NCBI RefSeq assembly: GCF_041245805.1
Contig: NZ_CP162490.1
Span: 4,131,001 to 4,195,000 of the forward strand
Source: Xanthomonas sp. DAR 34887
Lineage (GTDB): Bacteria > Pseudomonadota > Gammaproteobacteria > Xanthomonadales > Xanthomonadaceae
Length of the DNA stretch: 64,000 nt
Direction: 5' to 3'
Shown here: positions 8,942 through 17,761 of the stretch, piece after piece
Layout of the letters: each line of letters opens with the position of its first letter
Position numbering within the stretch: the first letter of the stretch is position 1
Made by a program: the position numbers and the translations under genes
Notes under the pieces: model-generated
Seen by the model: only the letters and a program-made list of their open reading frames with translations
Database searches by the model: none
What the model was told of the DNA's origin: nothing

Positions 8942-9868
8942 ATGAGCGTTTGGGCCATTGGCGACCTGCAGGGTTGCTACGACATCACCCAGCGGCTGCT
9001 GGAAAAGATCCGCTTCGACCCGGCGGTGGACCGGCTTTGGTTCTGCGGCGACCTGGTCAACCGCGGCGGCCAATCGCTGGAAACCCTGCGCCTGGTGCAC
9101 TCGCTGCGCGAGTGCAGCGTGGTGGTGCTGGGCAACCACGACCTGTCGCTGCTGGCGATCGGCGAACGCAGCCCGGACGAGCAGCGCAAGGTCAATCCGG
9201 ACCTGCAGCGCATCGTGCTGGCCGAGGACCGCGACGAACTGCTGACCTGGCTGCGCATGCAGAAACTGCTGCACGCCGACCGCGAGCTGGGCTGGATGAT
9301 GATCCACGCCGGCCTGGCGCCGAAGTGGACCACCACCCTGGCCGAGAAGCATGCGCGCGAAGTCGAGCAGCAGCTGCACGGCAGCGGCTACCGCAAGCTG
9401 TTCCGCAACATGTACGGCGATCGCCCGGCCTGGTCGCCGGGGCTGACCGGCTACGACCGCTCGCGCGCGATCATCAACCTGTTCACCCGCGCCCGCTATT
9501 GCACCCCGCGCGGGCGCATCGCGATCGAGGAAAAAGGCACCCCGGGCACCCAGGCGCAGGGCCTGTATCCGTGGTTCGAGGTGCCGGGCCGCGCCGAGCG
9601 CGACCTGAAGATCGTCTGCGGCCACTGGTCCACGCTGGGCCTGACCATCACCCAGGGCGTGCACGCGATCGACACCGGCGCGGTCTGGGGCGGCAAGCTC
9701 ACCGCGTTGCGCCTGGACAGCGAAGACCTGCAGGTGGTGCAGGTGCCGGGACGCCCGATCGAAGGGCCGCCGCCGGTGCCGCGCGCGCGGCCGCCGCGGC
9801 GCCGCTCGGGCGGCGGGCGCGGCACGGGTGGCGGCGCGGCTGCACCGCCCGCGCCCGCGCAGGACTGA
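8942..9868 (+). CDS. apaH: Symmetrical bis(5'-nucleosyl)-tetraphosphatase ApaH
   Basis: ApaH splits diadenosine tetraphosphate into two ADP and can decap Np4-RNA. The 308-residue enzyme has the metallophosphatase motifs IGDLQGC (6-12), GDLVNRGGQS (36-45), GNHD (64-67) and later CGHWSTLG. The last 40 or so residues (from about 268) form a Pro/Arg/Gly/Ala-rich tail not needed for the fold and absent from shorter homologues. It closes the operon; a REP pair follows. Confidence 0.97.
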   Translation: MSVWAIGDLQGCYDITQRLLEKIRFDPAVDRLWFCGDLVNRGGQSLETLRLVHSLRECSVVVLGNHDLSLLAIGERSPDEQRKVNPDLQRIVLAEDRDELLTWLRMQKLLHADRELGWMMIHAGLAPKWTTTLAEKHAREVEQQLHGSGYRKLFRNMYGDRPAWSPGLTGYDRSRAIINLFTRARYCTPRGRIAIEEKGTPGTQAQGLYPWFEVPGRAERDLKIVCGHWSTLGLTITQGVHAIDTGAVWGGKLTALRLDSEDLQVVQVPGRPIEGPPPVPRARPPRRRSGGGRGTGGGAAAPPAPAQD

Positions 9869-9931
9869 CAGCTGGGCGCGGCAGGCAGGCCTGCAGGAGT
9901 GCCGCCCATTTCCGATCCACATGCTGCTCTC

Positions 9932-9999
9932 TGTAGGAGCGGCTTCAGCCGCGACAGGCGCTACCGGTAGTGCCTGTCGCGGCTGAAGCCGCTCCTACA
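9932..9999. repeat. REP palindrome pair (copy B)
   Basis: A well-preserved inverted pair: GTAGGAGCGGCTTCAGCC on the left and its complement ending CTCCTACA on the right, with a short loop around 9955-9975. It sits between the convergent ends of apaH and folA, where it could act as a bidirectional terminator or mRNA stabiliser. The rest of the gap (10000-10134) shows nothing further. Confidence 0.9.
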
Positions 10000-10134
10000 A
10001 AAAACAACACCCGGCTGCGGCATTGCGCCAGCCACAAATGCCTCGGGAGTGCCCCAACTGCAGCAATCCTAGCCGCGCAGAAGCTCCACGCTAATGGTCA
10101 TCGGCACAGCCCCAGACGGCCCCAAACGAATCCG

Positions 10135-10719
10135 CTACGGCGCGCCGCGCCTGCGCCGGTAGTCGACGAATTCGAATGCCAGCGCATGCCTGGCATCGGC
10201 CGCGTGCGCCTGCCGCGCCACGACCTCCCACTGCGCCGGATCGAACGCCGGGAAATGCGCATCGGCGTGCTCGACCACGGTGTCCACATGGGTCAGGTAC
10301 AGCATCTCGGCATGCGCCAGCGCCAACGCGAAGATGTCGCCGCCGCCGATCACAGCCAGCTCTTCGGCGCCGCCGGTCTGGGCCGTCTCGATCGCCGCCT
10401 GCAGCGAAGCGACCGCCTGCATGCCATCGAACGGCACCTGCCCCGAGCGCGTCATCACCAGGTTCAAGCGCCCCGGCAGCGCGCGCCCCAGCGACTGCGC
10501 GGTCTTGCGCCCCATCACTACCGGCTTGCCCAGGGTCAGCGCCTTGAAGCGCTTCAGGTCGTCCGGCAGGCGCCACGGCAGGTCGTTGTCGCGGCCGATG
10601 GCGTTGGCGCGATCCAGTGCAGCGATCAGGGTCAGCCGCGGCCTGGAACCTGGGATGTGGGACTCGGCCACATCCGTCCCCGCCGCCACTGCCGCGTTTT
10701 CCGATTTCCCGTTCCCCAT
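10135..10719 (-). CDS. folA: Dihydrofolate reductase
   Basis: FolA reduces dihydrofolate to tetrahydrofolate with NADPH. The core has LTLIAALDRANAIGRDNDLPWRLPDDLKRFK (split by the usual Trp-Asp active site), VVMGRKTAQSLGRALPGR and VIGGGDIFALAL. The core starts unusually late: a 25-30 residue extension precedes LTLIAALD. Three starts are possible: GTG 10740 (overlapping the thyA stop as GTGA), ATG 10719 (used here) and GTG 10671 just before the core. The extension is encoded by a G-rich intergenic repeat, so 10671 may be the true start. It is coupled to thyA, which makes its substrate. Confidence 0.9.
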   Translation of the reverse strand: MGNGKSENAAVAAGTDVAESHIPGSRPRLTLIAALDRANAIGRDNDLPWRLPDDLKRFKALTLGKPVVMGRKTAQSLGRALPGRLNLVMTRSGQVPFDGMQAVASLQAAIETAQTGGAEELAVIGGGDIFALALAHAEMLYLTHVDTVVEHADAHFPAFDPAQWEVVARQAHAADARHALAFEFVDYRRRRGAP

Positions 10720-10730
10720 TCCCGACTCCC
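10701..10730 (-). repeat. G-rich intergenic repeat at the thyA-folA junction
   Basis: Read on the minus strand this is a run of four G-tracts (GGG, GGG, GGGG, GGG) with 3-4 nt spacers such as GGGAATGGGGAACGGG. It is the same repeat type seen at 31427-31453 and 41491-41530. Here it lies inside the folA 5' coding or leader region, so folA mRNA would carry it. Confidence 0.7.
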
Positions 10731-10736
10731 CGCCGC

Positions 10737-11531
10737 TCACACCGCCACCGGCGCCTTGATCGCCGGATGCGGGTCGTAGCCCTCGATCGCGATGTCGTCG
10801 TAGCTGAAGGCGAACAGGTCGGTGACCGCGGGATTCAGGCGCAGCGTCGGCAACGGCCGCGGCGTGCGCGCCAGCTGTTCGCGCGCCTGTTCGAAGTGGT
10901 TCGAATACAGGTGCGCGTCGCCCAGCGTATGCACGAAATCGCCGACGCCCAGGCCGGTGGCCTGCGCCACCATGTGGGTCAACAGCGCGTAGCTGGCGAT
11001 GTTGAACGGCACGCCGAGGAAGATGTCGCCGCTGCGCTGGTACAGCTGGCAGCTGAGCTTGCCGTCGACCACGTAGAACTGGAACAGGCTGTGGCACGGC
11101 ATCAACGCCATCTGCGGCAGTTCCGCCACGTTCCAGGCGCTGATCACCAGGCGCCGCGAATCCGGATTGCGCTTGATCTCGTCCACCAGCCATTGCATCT
11201 GGTCGATCTCGCTGCCGTCGGCGCCGGTCCAGCGCCGCCACTGCTTGCCGTACACCGGGCCAAGCTCGCCCTGCGCGTCGGCCCATTCATCCCAGATGCT
11301 GACCTTGTTGTCCTTGAGGTAGGCGATGTTGGTCTCGCCCTTCAGGAACCACAGCAGCTCGTGCACGATCGAGCGCAGGTGCAGTTTCTTGGTGGTCACC
11401 AGCGGGAACCCGGCGTTGAGATCGAAGCGCATCTGCCAGCCGAACACGCTGCGCGTGCCGGTGCCGGTGCGGTCGGATTTCTCCGCGCCGTGCTCGAGCA
11501 CGTGGCGCAGCAGGTCCAGGTAGGCCTTCAT
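10737..11531 (-). CDS. thyA: Thymidylate synthase ThyA
   Basis: ThyA converts dUMP to dTMP with methylene-THF, yielding the dihydrofolate that FolA recycles. The 264-residue protein is E. coli-like in length, with RTGTGTRSVFG (21-31), the catalytic Cys146 in MPCHSLFQFY, and QRSGDIFLGVPFNIASYALL. Its ATG overlaps the lgt stop (ATGA) and its stop overlaps a possible folA GTG, so lgt-thyA-folA form one translationally coupled unit. Confidence 0.98.
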   Translation of the reverse strand: MKAYLDLLRHVLEHGAEKSDRTGTGTRSVFGWQMRFDLNAGFPLVTTKKLHLRSIVHELLWFLKGETNIAYLKDNKVSIWDEWADAQGELGPVYGKQWRRWTGADGSEIDQMQWLVDEIKRNPDSRRLVISAWNVAELPQMALMPCHSLFQFYVVDGKLSCQLYQRSGDIFLGVPFNIASYALLTHMVAQATGLGVGDFVHTLGDAHLYSNHFEQAREQLARTPRPLPTLRLNPAVTDLFAFSYDDIAIEGYDPHPAIKAPVAV

Positions 11532-12409
11532 GGCTTGGCCTCCACGGCGACCGGCGCCGGCTGCAACACCGGCGCGCTGCGCGAGCGCCACAGCAGGAAC
11601 AGGCCGAGCAGGATCAGCGGCGTGCTCAGGATCTGGCCCATGGTCAGCCAATGGAACGCCAGGTAGCCGATCGGCGCATCGGGCACGCGCACGAACTCCA
11701 CCGCGAAACGGAACACGCCGTACAGCAACGCGAACAGGCCGGACACCGCATAGCGCCGGCGCGGCCGCAGCGAGAACGCCCACAGCAGCGCGAACATCAC
11801 CAGGCCTTCCAGCACCGCCTCGTACAGCTGCGAGGGATGCCGCGCGAACTTGTCCAGCGCACCCGTGGCGTACTGCGCCTGGATCTGCGCCAGCGGCCAG
11901 TCCTGCAGCTCCGGCGTGCGCGGGAAGATCACGCCCCAGCCGGCGTTGGTGAACTTGCCCCACAGCTCGCCGCCGACGAAATTGCCGACGCGGCCGAAGC
12001 CCAGGCCCAGCGGCACCAGCGGCGCGACGAAATCCATGGTGTCGAAGAAATGCAGGCGCGACTTGCGCGACCACCAGGCCGCGGCGACCAGCACGCCGAT
12101 CAAGCCGCCGTGGAAGCTCATGCCGCCGTCCCAGACCTTGAAGATCAGCAGCGGATTGGCGAGGAAATCGCCCAGCGCGTAGAACAGCATGTAGCCGATG
12201 CGCCCGCCGAGCACCACCCCGAGCATCGCGTAGAACAGCAGGTCGGAAAACCCGTCCATGTCCACGCCGGGCAGGCGGCCGGCGCGGATGCGCAGCCGGC
12301 CCAGCCACCACGCCGAGGCGAAGGCGGCCAGGTACATCAGCCCATACCAGTGCACCTTCACCGGGCCGAGCGAGAAGGCGATGGGATCGATCTGGTGGAG
12401 ATAGGTCAT
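11528..12409 (-). CDS. lgt: Prolipoprotein diacylglyceryl transferase Lgt
   Basis: Lgt attaches diacylglycerol to the lipobox cysteine of prolipoproteins at the inner membrane. The 293-residue protein has about seven membrane segments, the HGGLIG motif (His100, matching E. coli His103) and the Lgt signature GRVGNFVGGELWG. It begins at ATG 12409 and overlaps thyA by 4 nt. The 142-bp gap upstream separates it from the TPM-domain genes on the same strand and shows no clear signal. Confidence 0.97.
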   Translation of the reverse strand: MTYLHQIDPIAFSLGPVKVHWYGLMYLAAFASAWWLGRLRIRAGRLPGVDMDGFSDLLFYAMLGVVLGGRIGYMLFYALGDFLANPLLIFKVWDGGMSFHGGLIGVLVAAAWWSRKSRLHFFDTMDFVAPLVPLGLGFGRVGNFVGGELWGKFTNAGWGVIFPRTPELQDWPLAQIQAQYATGALDKFARHPSQLYEAVLEGLVMFALLWAFSLRPRRRYAVSGLFALLYGVFRFAVEFVRVPDAPIGYLAFHWLTMGQILSTPLILLGLFLLWRSRSAPVLQPAPVAVEAKP

Positions 12410-12551
12410 GCGGGAACGTCGGCCGGAGGGCGGGGGTCGCCTATTCTGCCATCGGCGCCGGTCCTTCCCGTGGTCCTGGTCGACTTGCACTGCACCAGCT
12501 TCATCTGCCGCAGGCGTGACCGCATCGGAGCGGGTCTTGCCGCGGCGGCGC

Positions 12552-13043
12552 TCAATCCAGCAGTTGCGGCATGTTCGGCAGTTCGTTGGACTCGGTCTGG
12601 CCCGGCTGCGCGGGGAAATGCGTGGCCAGCAGGGCCGACACCGCCGCCACCCCGGCGATCACCGCCTGCTCGGGCTGGCCGGCGCGCATGTCGCGCTCGA
12701 TCAGCGCGCAGACCTCGCGCCATTGCGCGGCATCGACGCGCCCGCGCAGGCCACGGTCGGCCACGATCTCGATCCGATGGTCGGCCAGCAGCAGATAGAT
12801 CAGCACGCCGTTGTTGGCCTCGGTGTCCCAGGTGCGCAATTGCGCGAAGGCCTGCTCGGCGCGCATGCGCGGCGCCATGCCGCGCAGCAGCGCCGCCGGT
12901 GCCAGCGCCGATTCGACCGCGAACATCACCTGGCCGCGGTGCAGCCGTTCGCCGTCGGCGATCGCCGCGCCGATGCGCTCCAGGCTGGCGTTGGGAAACA
13001 GCGTGCGCGCCGCCGGCGCGAACAGATGGCGGAGCAGGCGCAT
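12552..13043 (-). CDS. TPM-domain protein (short, second of a pair)
   Basis: A 163-residue protein with a TPM (TLP18.3/Psb32/MOLO-1) fold: FPNASLERIGAAIADGERLHRGQVMFAVE, AFAQLRTWDTEANNGVLIYLLLADHRIEIVADRGL split over the core, and a C-terminal helix. It lacks the signal peptide, transmembrane segment and Gly-rich tail of its upstream partner. Its ATG shares one base with the partner's TGA (TGATG), so they are coupled. TPM proteins often sit beside lemA, as here; their function is not established. Confidence 0.85.
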   Translation of the reverse strand: MRLLRHLFAPAARTLFPNASLERIGAAIADGERLHRGQVMFAVESALAPAALLRGMAPRMRAEQAFAQLRTWDTEANNGVLIYLLLADHRIEIVADRGLRGRVDAAQWREVCALIERDMRAGQPEQAVIAGVAAVSALLATHFPAQPGQTESNELPNMPQLLD

Positions 13044-14002
13044 CACCAGCTCCCCGAGGCGCCACCGCCTCCCGAACTGCCGCCACCACCACCCCAGCCG
13101 CCGCCGCCGAAACCGCCGCCGCCCCCTCCGAAACCACCACCACCACCGAAACCGCCGAAGCCGCCCCCGAAACCACCGCCGCCCCAACCGCCACCACCAC
13201 CGCCGCCGACCGAGCGGCCCGGCGAGATGCCCGACAGCAGCCCCAGCACCAGCCCGATCGCGCCGGTCAGCACGGCGACGAACAGCGACAGGCTCAGCAA
13301 CAGACCCACGCCGCCGCCGGCGAGCGCCGCCAGCATGCCGCGCAACAGCCGCGGCGCCCGTGCGAACAGCAGTTGCGCGACGAAGGCAGCGAACAGGCCG
13401 CCGAAGAACCCGAGCGGCAGCCTGCCGCCGGACCCCGATTCGGCCGCGTGCGTGCTCACCGGCGGCGGCAACTGTTCGCCGTCGATCAGCTTGACCAGCA
13501 TCGCGGTGGCGTCGGCGATGCCGCCGCTGTAGTCGCCGGCGCGAAACCGCGGCGCCAGGTACTCCTGGATGATGCGGTTGGCGGTGGCGTCGGGAATCGC
13601 GCCTTCCAGGCCATAGCCGGGCTGGATGCGCACGCGCCGGTCGTTCTTGGCCACCACCAGCAGCACGCCGTCGTCCACGCCCTTGCGGCCGAGCTGCCAC
13701 TGGTCGAACACCCGCTGGGTGTATTGCTCGACGCTCTCCGGCGCGGTGCTCGGCACCACCAGCACCTGCAGCTGACTTCCCTTGCGCTGTTGCAACTGCA
13801 CCGCCTGACGGTCCAGTTCCAGGCGCTGCGCCGGCGTCAGCGTGCCGGTGGTGTCGATGACCGGCGCGTCCAGCGGCGGGATCGGCGCCTCGCTGGCCGC
13901 CTGTGCCCAGGCCAGCAGCGGCACCAGCGCCAGCAGCAGCACGCCGATCCAGGCACGCCGGCCGCGGCGCGCAGGCTGCTGACAGGTGATCGCATCGCTC
14001 AT
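13043..14002 (-). CDS. TPM-domain membrane protein with Gly-rich tail
   Basis: A 319-residue protein: a signal peptide (about 15-42, ending AWAQA), a TPM domain (about 48-190, with VIDTTGTLTPAQRLELD, GVDDGVLLVVAKNDRRVRIQPGYGLEG and PDATANRIIQEYLAPRFRAGDYSGGI), a hydrophobic segment at about 215-265, and a C-terminal stretch of some 55 residues made almost only of Gly, Phe, Trp and Ser. This layout is usual for YgcG-type TPM proteins. It is downstream of lemA on the same strand (184-bp gap). Function is unknown; envelope location is inferred. Confidence 0.88.
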   Translation of the reverse strand: MSDAITCQQPARRGRRAWIGVLLLALVPLLAWAQAASEAPIPPLDAPVIDTTGTLTPAQRLELDRQAVQLQQRKGSQLQVLVVPSTAPESVEQYTQRVFDQWQLGRKGVDDGVLLVVAKNDRRVRIQPGYGLEGAIPDATANRIIQEYLAPRFRAGDYSGGIADATAMLVKLIDGEQLPPPVSTHAAESGSGGRLPLGFFGGLFAAFVAQLLFARAPRLLRGMLAALAGGGVGLLLSLSLFVAVLTGAIGLVLGLLSGISPGRSVGGGGGGGWGGGGFGGGFGGFGGGGGFGGGGGGFGGGGWGGGGGSSGGGGASGSW

Positions 14003-14186
14003 TGCAGACTCCTGCCGACGCACTCGCGCGGCGGCATCGAAGGAAGGAAACCGCGGCGGCGGCATGCGCCGCGACGCGGCCGGCCGCGCTGGACCGACAA
14101 CGCGGCTGCAGCGCCTGTGCGCCGGCCCCGGGACAGGCCAGCGCGTCGCGACCGCATCGCCGGCGCCGCTGCGGACTGCAGCGCGC

Positions 14187-14834
14187 TTACTGCGCCGGTG
14201 CCGGCTGCGGCGACTGCTGAGGTTGCGTCTGGGACTGCGGCGGCGCCGGCTGGCCACCGAAATTCACCGCCGGCGCCTCGGAGATCTGCGCCTCGTTGGC
14301 CACGGAGAAGTTCGGTTTTTCCTTGTAGCCGAAGATCTTCGAGGTGATCACCTGCGGGAAGGAGAGGATGTAAGCGTTGTAATCCTCCACCGCCTTGATG
14401 TAGCGGCCGCGGGCCACGGTGATGCGGTTCTCGGTGCCTTCCAGTTGCGCCTGCAGGTCGCGGAACGACTGGTCGGACTTGAGGTTCGGATAGTTCTCGG
14501 TGACCACCAGCAGCCGCGACAGCGCACCGGACAGCTCGCCCTGCGCCTGCTGGAACTGCTGCAGCGAGGCCGCGTCGTCGGCATTGACCTGGACCTGGCC
14601 GACCCGCGCGCGCGCATTGGTCACGTCGGTCAGCACCTGCCGCTCCTGGTCGGCATAGCCCTTGACCGTATTGACCAGGTTCGGGATCAGGTCGGCGCGG
14701 CGCTTGTATTGGTTCAGCACCTCGGACCAGCCGGCTTTGACCGCCTGGTCCTTCTGCTGGATCGTGTTGTAGCCGCAGCCGGACAACAGCGCCACCAATG
14801 TGGCGAGGAACAACGAGCGGGACAACAGGCGCAT
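14187..14834 (-). CDS. lemA: LemA family lipoprotein
   Basis: A 215-residue LemA-family protein with a lipoprotein signal peptide (LVALLSGCG, cysteine at about 20), the typical YNTIQQKDQAVKAGWSEVLNQ helix, RRADLIPNLVNTVKGYADQE, and VTENYPNLKSDQSFRDLQAQLEGTENRI. The C-terminus is Pro/Gln-rich. LemA proteins are helical bundles facing the periplasm; their role is unclear, though they are recurrently found with TPM proteins, as in this operon. Confidence 0.93.
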   Translation of the reverse strand: MRLLSRSLFLATLVALLSGCGYNTIQQKDQAVKAGWSEVLNQYKRRADLIPNLVNTVKGYADQERQVLTDVTNARARVGQVQVNADDAASLQQFQQAQGELSGALSRLLVVTENYPNLKSDQSFRDLQAQLEGTENRITVARGRYIKAVEDYNAYILSFPQVITSKIFGYKEKPNFSVANEAQISEAPAVNFGGQPAPPQSQTQPQQSPQPAPAQ

Positions 14835-14910
14835 GGCGCTCTCCGGGATGAAGACAGGGCGCAGCTTGCCACGCCCCCCGTGAAAACGCAGCCGCGCCGG
14901 GGTCAGCCGT

Positions 14911-15660
14911 TCACCACTTGCCGGCGCCGGGCACGTCGTGCGCAGCGGCGCGGCGGCGCATCAGCAGGTTCAGCCATTCCACCAGCACCGAGAAGCCCAT
15001 CGCCGCGTAGATGTAGGGCTTGGGCACGTGCACGTCCAGCCCGTCCAGGATCAGCACCACGCCGATCATCAGGATGAAGGCCAGCGCCAGCATCTTCACC
15101 GTCGGATTGGCGTCGATGAAGCGGCCCAGCGGGTTGGCCGCCAGCAACATCACCGCCACCGCCAGCAGCACCGCCGCGATCATCACCGGAATGTGCTGGG
15201 CCATGCCGACCGCGGTGATCACCGAGTCCAGCGAGAACACGATGTCGATCACCGCGATCTGCGCGATCACCATCCAGAACACGCCCGAGGCCTTGCTGGT
15301 GGTGGGATCGGCGTCTTCGCCGCCGGTGATCATCTCGCGGATCTCCATCGTGCCCTTCACCAGCAGGAACACGCCGCCGACGATCAGCACCAGGTCGCGC
15401 ACCGAGATGCCCATGCCGCCGACGCTGAACAGTTCGCCCTGCATCCGCGCCAGGAACGCCAGCGACACCAGCAGCGCGATACGGGTCAGGCACGCCACCG
15501 CGATGCCGAACTTGCGCGCGGCCGGGCGTTGCGCTTCCGGCAGCTTGCCCACCGCGATGGAGATGAACACCAGGTTGTCGATGCCCAGCACGATTTCCAA
15601 CGCGCTCAGCGTCAGCAGCGTCAGCCAGGTGTTGGGATCGGCGAGAAACTCGAAAGCCAT
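14911..15660 (-). CDS. TerC-family membrane protein
   Basis: A 249-residue integral membrane protein with about seven segments. The TerC motif SALEIVLGIDNLVFISI (19-35) and the second acidic site VIDIVFSLDSVITAVGMA are intact. TerC-family proteins export manganese or metallate exoenzymes at the membrane; the specific role here is not determined. Unlike many relatives there is no room for a yybP-ykoY manganese riboswitch, because dgkA ends only 39 bp upstream. Confidence 0.9.
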   Translation of the reverse strand: MAFEFLADPNTWLTLLTLSALEIVLGIDNLVFISIAVGKLPEAQRPAARKFGIAVACLTRIALLVSLAFLARMQGELFSVGGMGISVRDLVLIVGGVFLLVKGTMEIREMITGGEDADPTTSKASGVFWMVIAQIAVIDIVFSLDSVITAVGMAQHIPVMIAAVLLAVAVMLLAANPLGRFIDANPTVKMLALAFILMIGVVLILDGLDVHVPKPYIYAAMGFSVLVEWLNLLMRRRAAAHDVPGAGKW

Positions 15661-15699
15661 GGGGTCAAATCCTTCAACGGTAAAAAAGACGGGCGGACG

Positions 15700-16080
15700 T
15701 CACAGCACGCGCGGCAGCAGGATCAGGCCCCAGCACAGCACGACATTGACCAGCATCAGCAGCACCGCCGCCGAGCCCATGTCCTTGGCGCGGCCGGCCA
15801 GTTCGTGGTGCTCCGGGCCATACCGCTCGATCACCGCCTCGATCGCGGAATTGAGCAGTTCCACCGCCAGCACCAGCAGCAGCGAGCCGATCATCAGCGC
15901 CTGCTGCACCGGCCCTTGCCCCAGCCACAGCGCCAGCGGCGCCAGCAGCACGAACAGGCACGCTTCCAGCCGGAACGAGGACTCGTGCAGCCAGGCCGCG
16001 CGCAGCCCCTGGTACGACCAGCGCAGCGCCATCAGCATCCGGCGCGGTCCGCGCGGCAGGTGTCCGAATTGGTCGGCCAT
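15700..16080 (-). CDS. dgkA: Diacylglycerol kinase DgkA
   Basis: A small (126 residues) three-helix membrane kinase that phosphorylates diacylglycerol released by periplasmic glucan or LPS modification. Conserved signatures are WSYQGLRAAWLHESSFRLEA, VELLNSAIEAVIERYGPEHHELAGRAKDMGSAAV (the catalytic region, quoted here in part) and a final hydrophobic helix. It is the first gene of the minus-strand dgkA-terC pair. Confidence 0.95.
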   Translation of the reverse strand: MADQFGHLPRGPRRMLMALRWSYQGLRAAWLHESSFRLEACLFVLLAPLALWLGQGPVQQALMIGSLLLVLAVELLNSAIEAVIERYGPEHHELAGRAKDMGSAAVLLMLVNVVLCWGLILLPRVL

Positions 16081-16282
16081 GGATCAGGCCCAGCCTGCGG
16101 AACGGGGACGCGACGGCAGCGGCCGGAAAAGAACGGTCATGGGCAATGGCGAAGCGGGCTAGGCCCCGATTTTGCCACAAGCCCCCGTTCGCCGCTGAAA
16201 TGAACCGCCGCATGCGTCCGATTTGCCTGCCTCGCCGTGCGTGCGGCACCATCGCCGCTCTGTCGTGTCCAGGAGACGCACC

Positions 16283-16993
16283 ATGTCCCGTTCGCCGCTG
16301 CGCACCGCGCTGCTCGCCACCTGCCTGTTCCTGCTGGGCCTGCATTCGGCCCTGGCGCTCACGCCGGCCGCCGCACCGAAGATTCCCGAACAGGTCTCCA
16401 ATGCGGACTGGGAACAGGACATGCAGCGCTTCGCCCAGGCCGACGCCGCGCATCCGCCCAAGCCCGGCGGCGTGCTGTTCGTCGGCAGTTCCTCGATCCG
16501 CTTCTGGACCTCGCTGGCCAGCGATTTCCCCGGCACCGACACGCTCAACCGCGGCTTCGGCGGCTCGGAGATCCGCGACAGCACCTGGTATGCCGACCGC
16601 ATCGTGGTGCCGTACCGGCCGCGCCTGGTGGTGTTCTACGCTGGCGACAACGACCTCAACAGCGGCCGCAGCCCGCAGCAGCTGCGCGACGACTTCAAGG
16701 CCTTCGTGGCGCGGGTGCGCCGCGACCTGCCGAATACCCGCATCGCCTACATCTCGATCAAGCCGAGCCCGGCGCGCGCGGCGCTGCTGCCGCAGGTGGC
16801 GCAAGCCAATGCGCTGATCCGCAAGGCCGCCGCCGGGCTGAAGCAGGTGGACTTCATCGACGTGTACACGCCGATGCTCGGCACCGACGGGCAACCGCGC
16901 GCCGCCCTGTTCGGCCCCGACCATCTGCACATGAATGCGGCCGGCTACGCGCTGTGGCGCGACATCGTGCGGCCCTATCTGCAGCGCAAGTAG
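16283..16993 (+). CDS. Secreted SGNH/GDSL-family hydrolase
   Basis: A 236-residue protein with a signal peptide (about 1-26, cleaved near SALA). The GDSL blocks are atypical but readable: FVGSSSIRFW (catalytic Ser), RGFGGSEIRD (block II Gly), FYAGDNDLNSG (block III Asn), and DHLHMNAAGYALW (Asp/His). This is the subfamily often annotated as a GDSL lipase/acylhydrolase; the substrate is unknown. An AGGAG Shine-Dalgarno lies 6 nt before ATG 16283. The divergent gap to dgkA (16081-16282) shows no other feature. Confidence 0.85.
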   Translation: MSRSPLRTALLATCLFLLGLHSALALTPAAAPKIPEQVSNADWEQDMQRFAQADAAHPPKPGGVLFVGSSSIRFWTSLASDFPGTDTLNRGFGGSEIRDSTWYADRIVVPYRPRLVVFYAGDNDLNSGRSPQQLRDDFKAFVARVRRDLPNTRIAYISIKPSPARAALLPQVAQANALIRKAAAGLKQVDFIDVYTPMLGTDGQPRAALFGPDHLHMNAAGYALWRDIVRPYLQRK

Positions 16994-17074
16994 GCAATCG
17001 CGCCCGCCCGGCCGCCCGAACGGCTACCCTTGGCGGGCGTTTTCCGTCGTTCCCCCAGCGTGGAGTTGCACAGG

Positions 17075-17761
17075 ATGCCCAGGGCCCTGGTCATCGAAGA
17101 CGATGAGGTGACCGCCCGCGACATCGTCGCGGAACTCGGCGCGCATGGCTTCACCGCGGTATGGATCGCCAACGGCCGCGACGGCCTGCAGCACGCGCTG
17201 GCCGACGGCTACGACATCATCACCCTGGACCGCATGCTGCCGGGCATGGACGGCATCGACGTCGTCTCCGAACTGCGCAAGCGCGCGGTGGAAACGCCGG
17301 TGCTGATGATCAGTGCGCTGTCGGAGGTGGACGAGCGCGTGCGCGGCCTGCGTGCCGGCGGCGACGACTACCTGACCAAGCCGTTTTCGCCCGACGAACT
17401 CGCCGCACGCGCCGAAGTGCTGCTGCGCCGCCGTCGCAGCGCGACCGCCACGCCGGAAACCCGCCTGCGCGTGGCCGACCTGGAACTGGACCTGGTCCGC
17501 CACAACGCCTTGCGCAACGGCCAGCCGCTGGCGCTGCTGCCCACCGAATTCCGCCTGCTCGAATTCCTGATGCGCAACGCCGGCCAGGTGGTGACCCGGC
17601 AGATGATCTTCGAGCACGTGTGGGGCTTCCATTTCGATCCCGGCACCAACGTGATCGATGTCCATCTCGGCCGCCTGCGCCGCAAGATCGACGGCAACGG
17701 CCAGCCGCCGCTCATCCGTACGATGCGCGGCTCGGGGTATGTGCTTGCGCCCGCTGACTGA
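17075..17761 (+). CDS. OmpR-family response regulator (upstream of RND operon)
   Basis: A 228-residue regulator: receiver domain with the acidic pair ED (8-10), phospho-acceptor Asp52 (TLDRMLPGMDG) and LTKPF lysine, then a winged-helix DNA-binding domain (LLPTEFRLLEFLMRNAGQVVTR, HLGRLRRKID, RTMRGSGYVL). It overlaps the partner kinase by 23 nt and lies 1.6 kb before an RND efflux operon on the same strand, so it probably controls that operon. It resembles the CusR/CopR-QseB subgroup. Confidence 0.93.
   Translation: MPRALVIEDDEVTARDIVAELGAHGFTAVWIANGRDGLQHALADGYDIITLDRMLPGMDGIDVVSELRKRAVETPVLMISALSEVDERVRGLRAGGDDYLTKPFSPDELAARAEVLLRRRRSATATPETRLRVADLELDLVRHNALRNGQPLALLPTEFRLLEFLMRNAGQVVTRQMIFEHVWGFHFDPGTNVIDVHLGRLRRKIDGNGQPPLIRTMRGSGYVLAPAD

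Noticed and set aside
13046..13215. CRISPR-like or tandem repeat
   Set aside because: This repetitive CCGCCGCC/CCACCACC stretch encodes the Gly-rich tail of the TPM protein.
15661..15699. yybP-ykoY manganese riboswitch before the TerC gene
   Set aside because: The gap to dgkA is 39 bp, too short for the aptamer.
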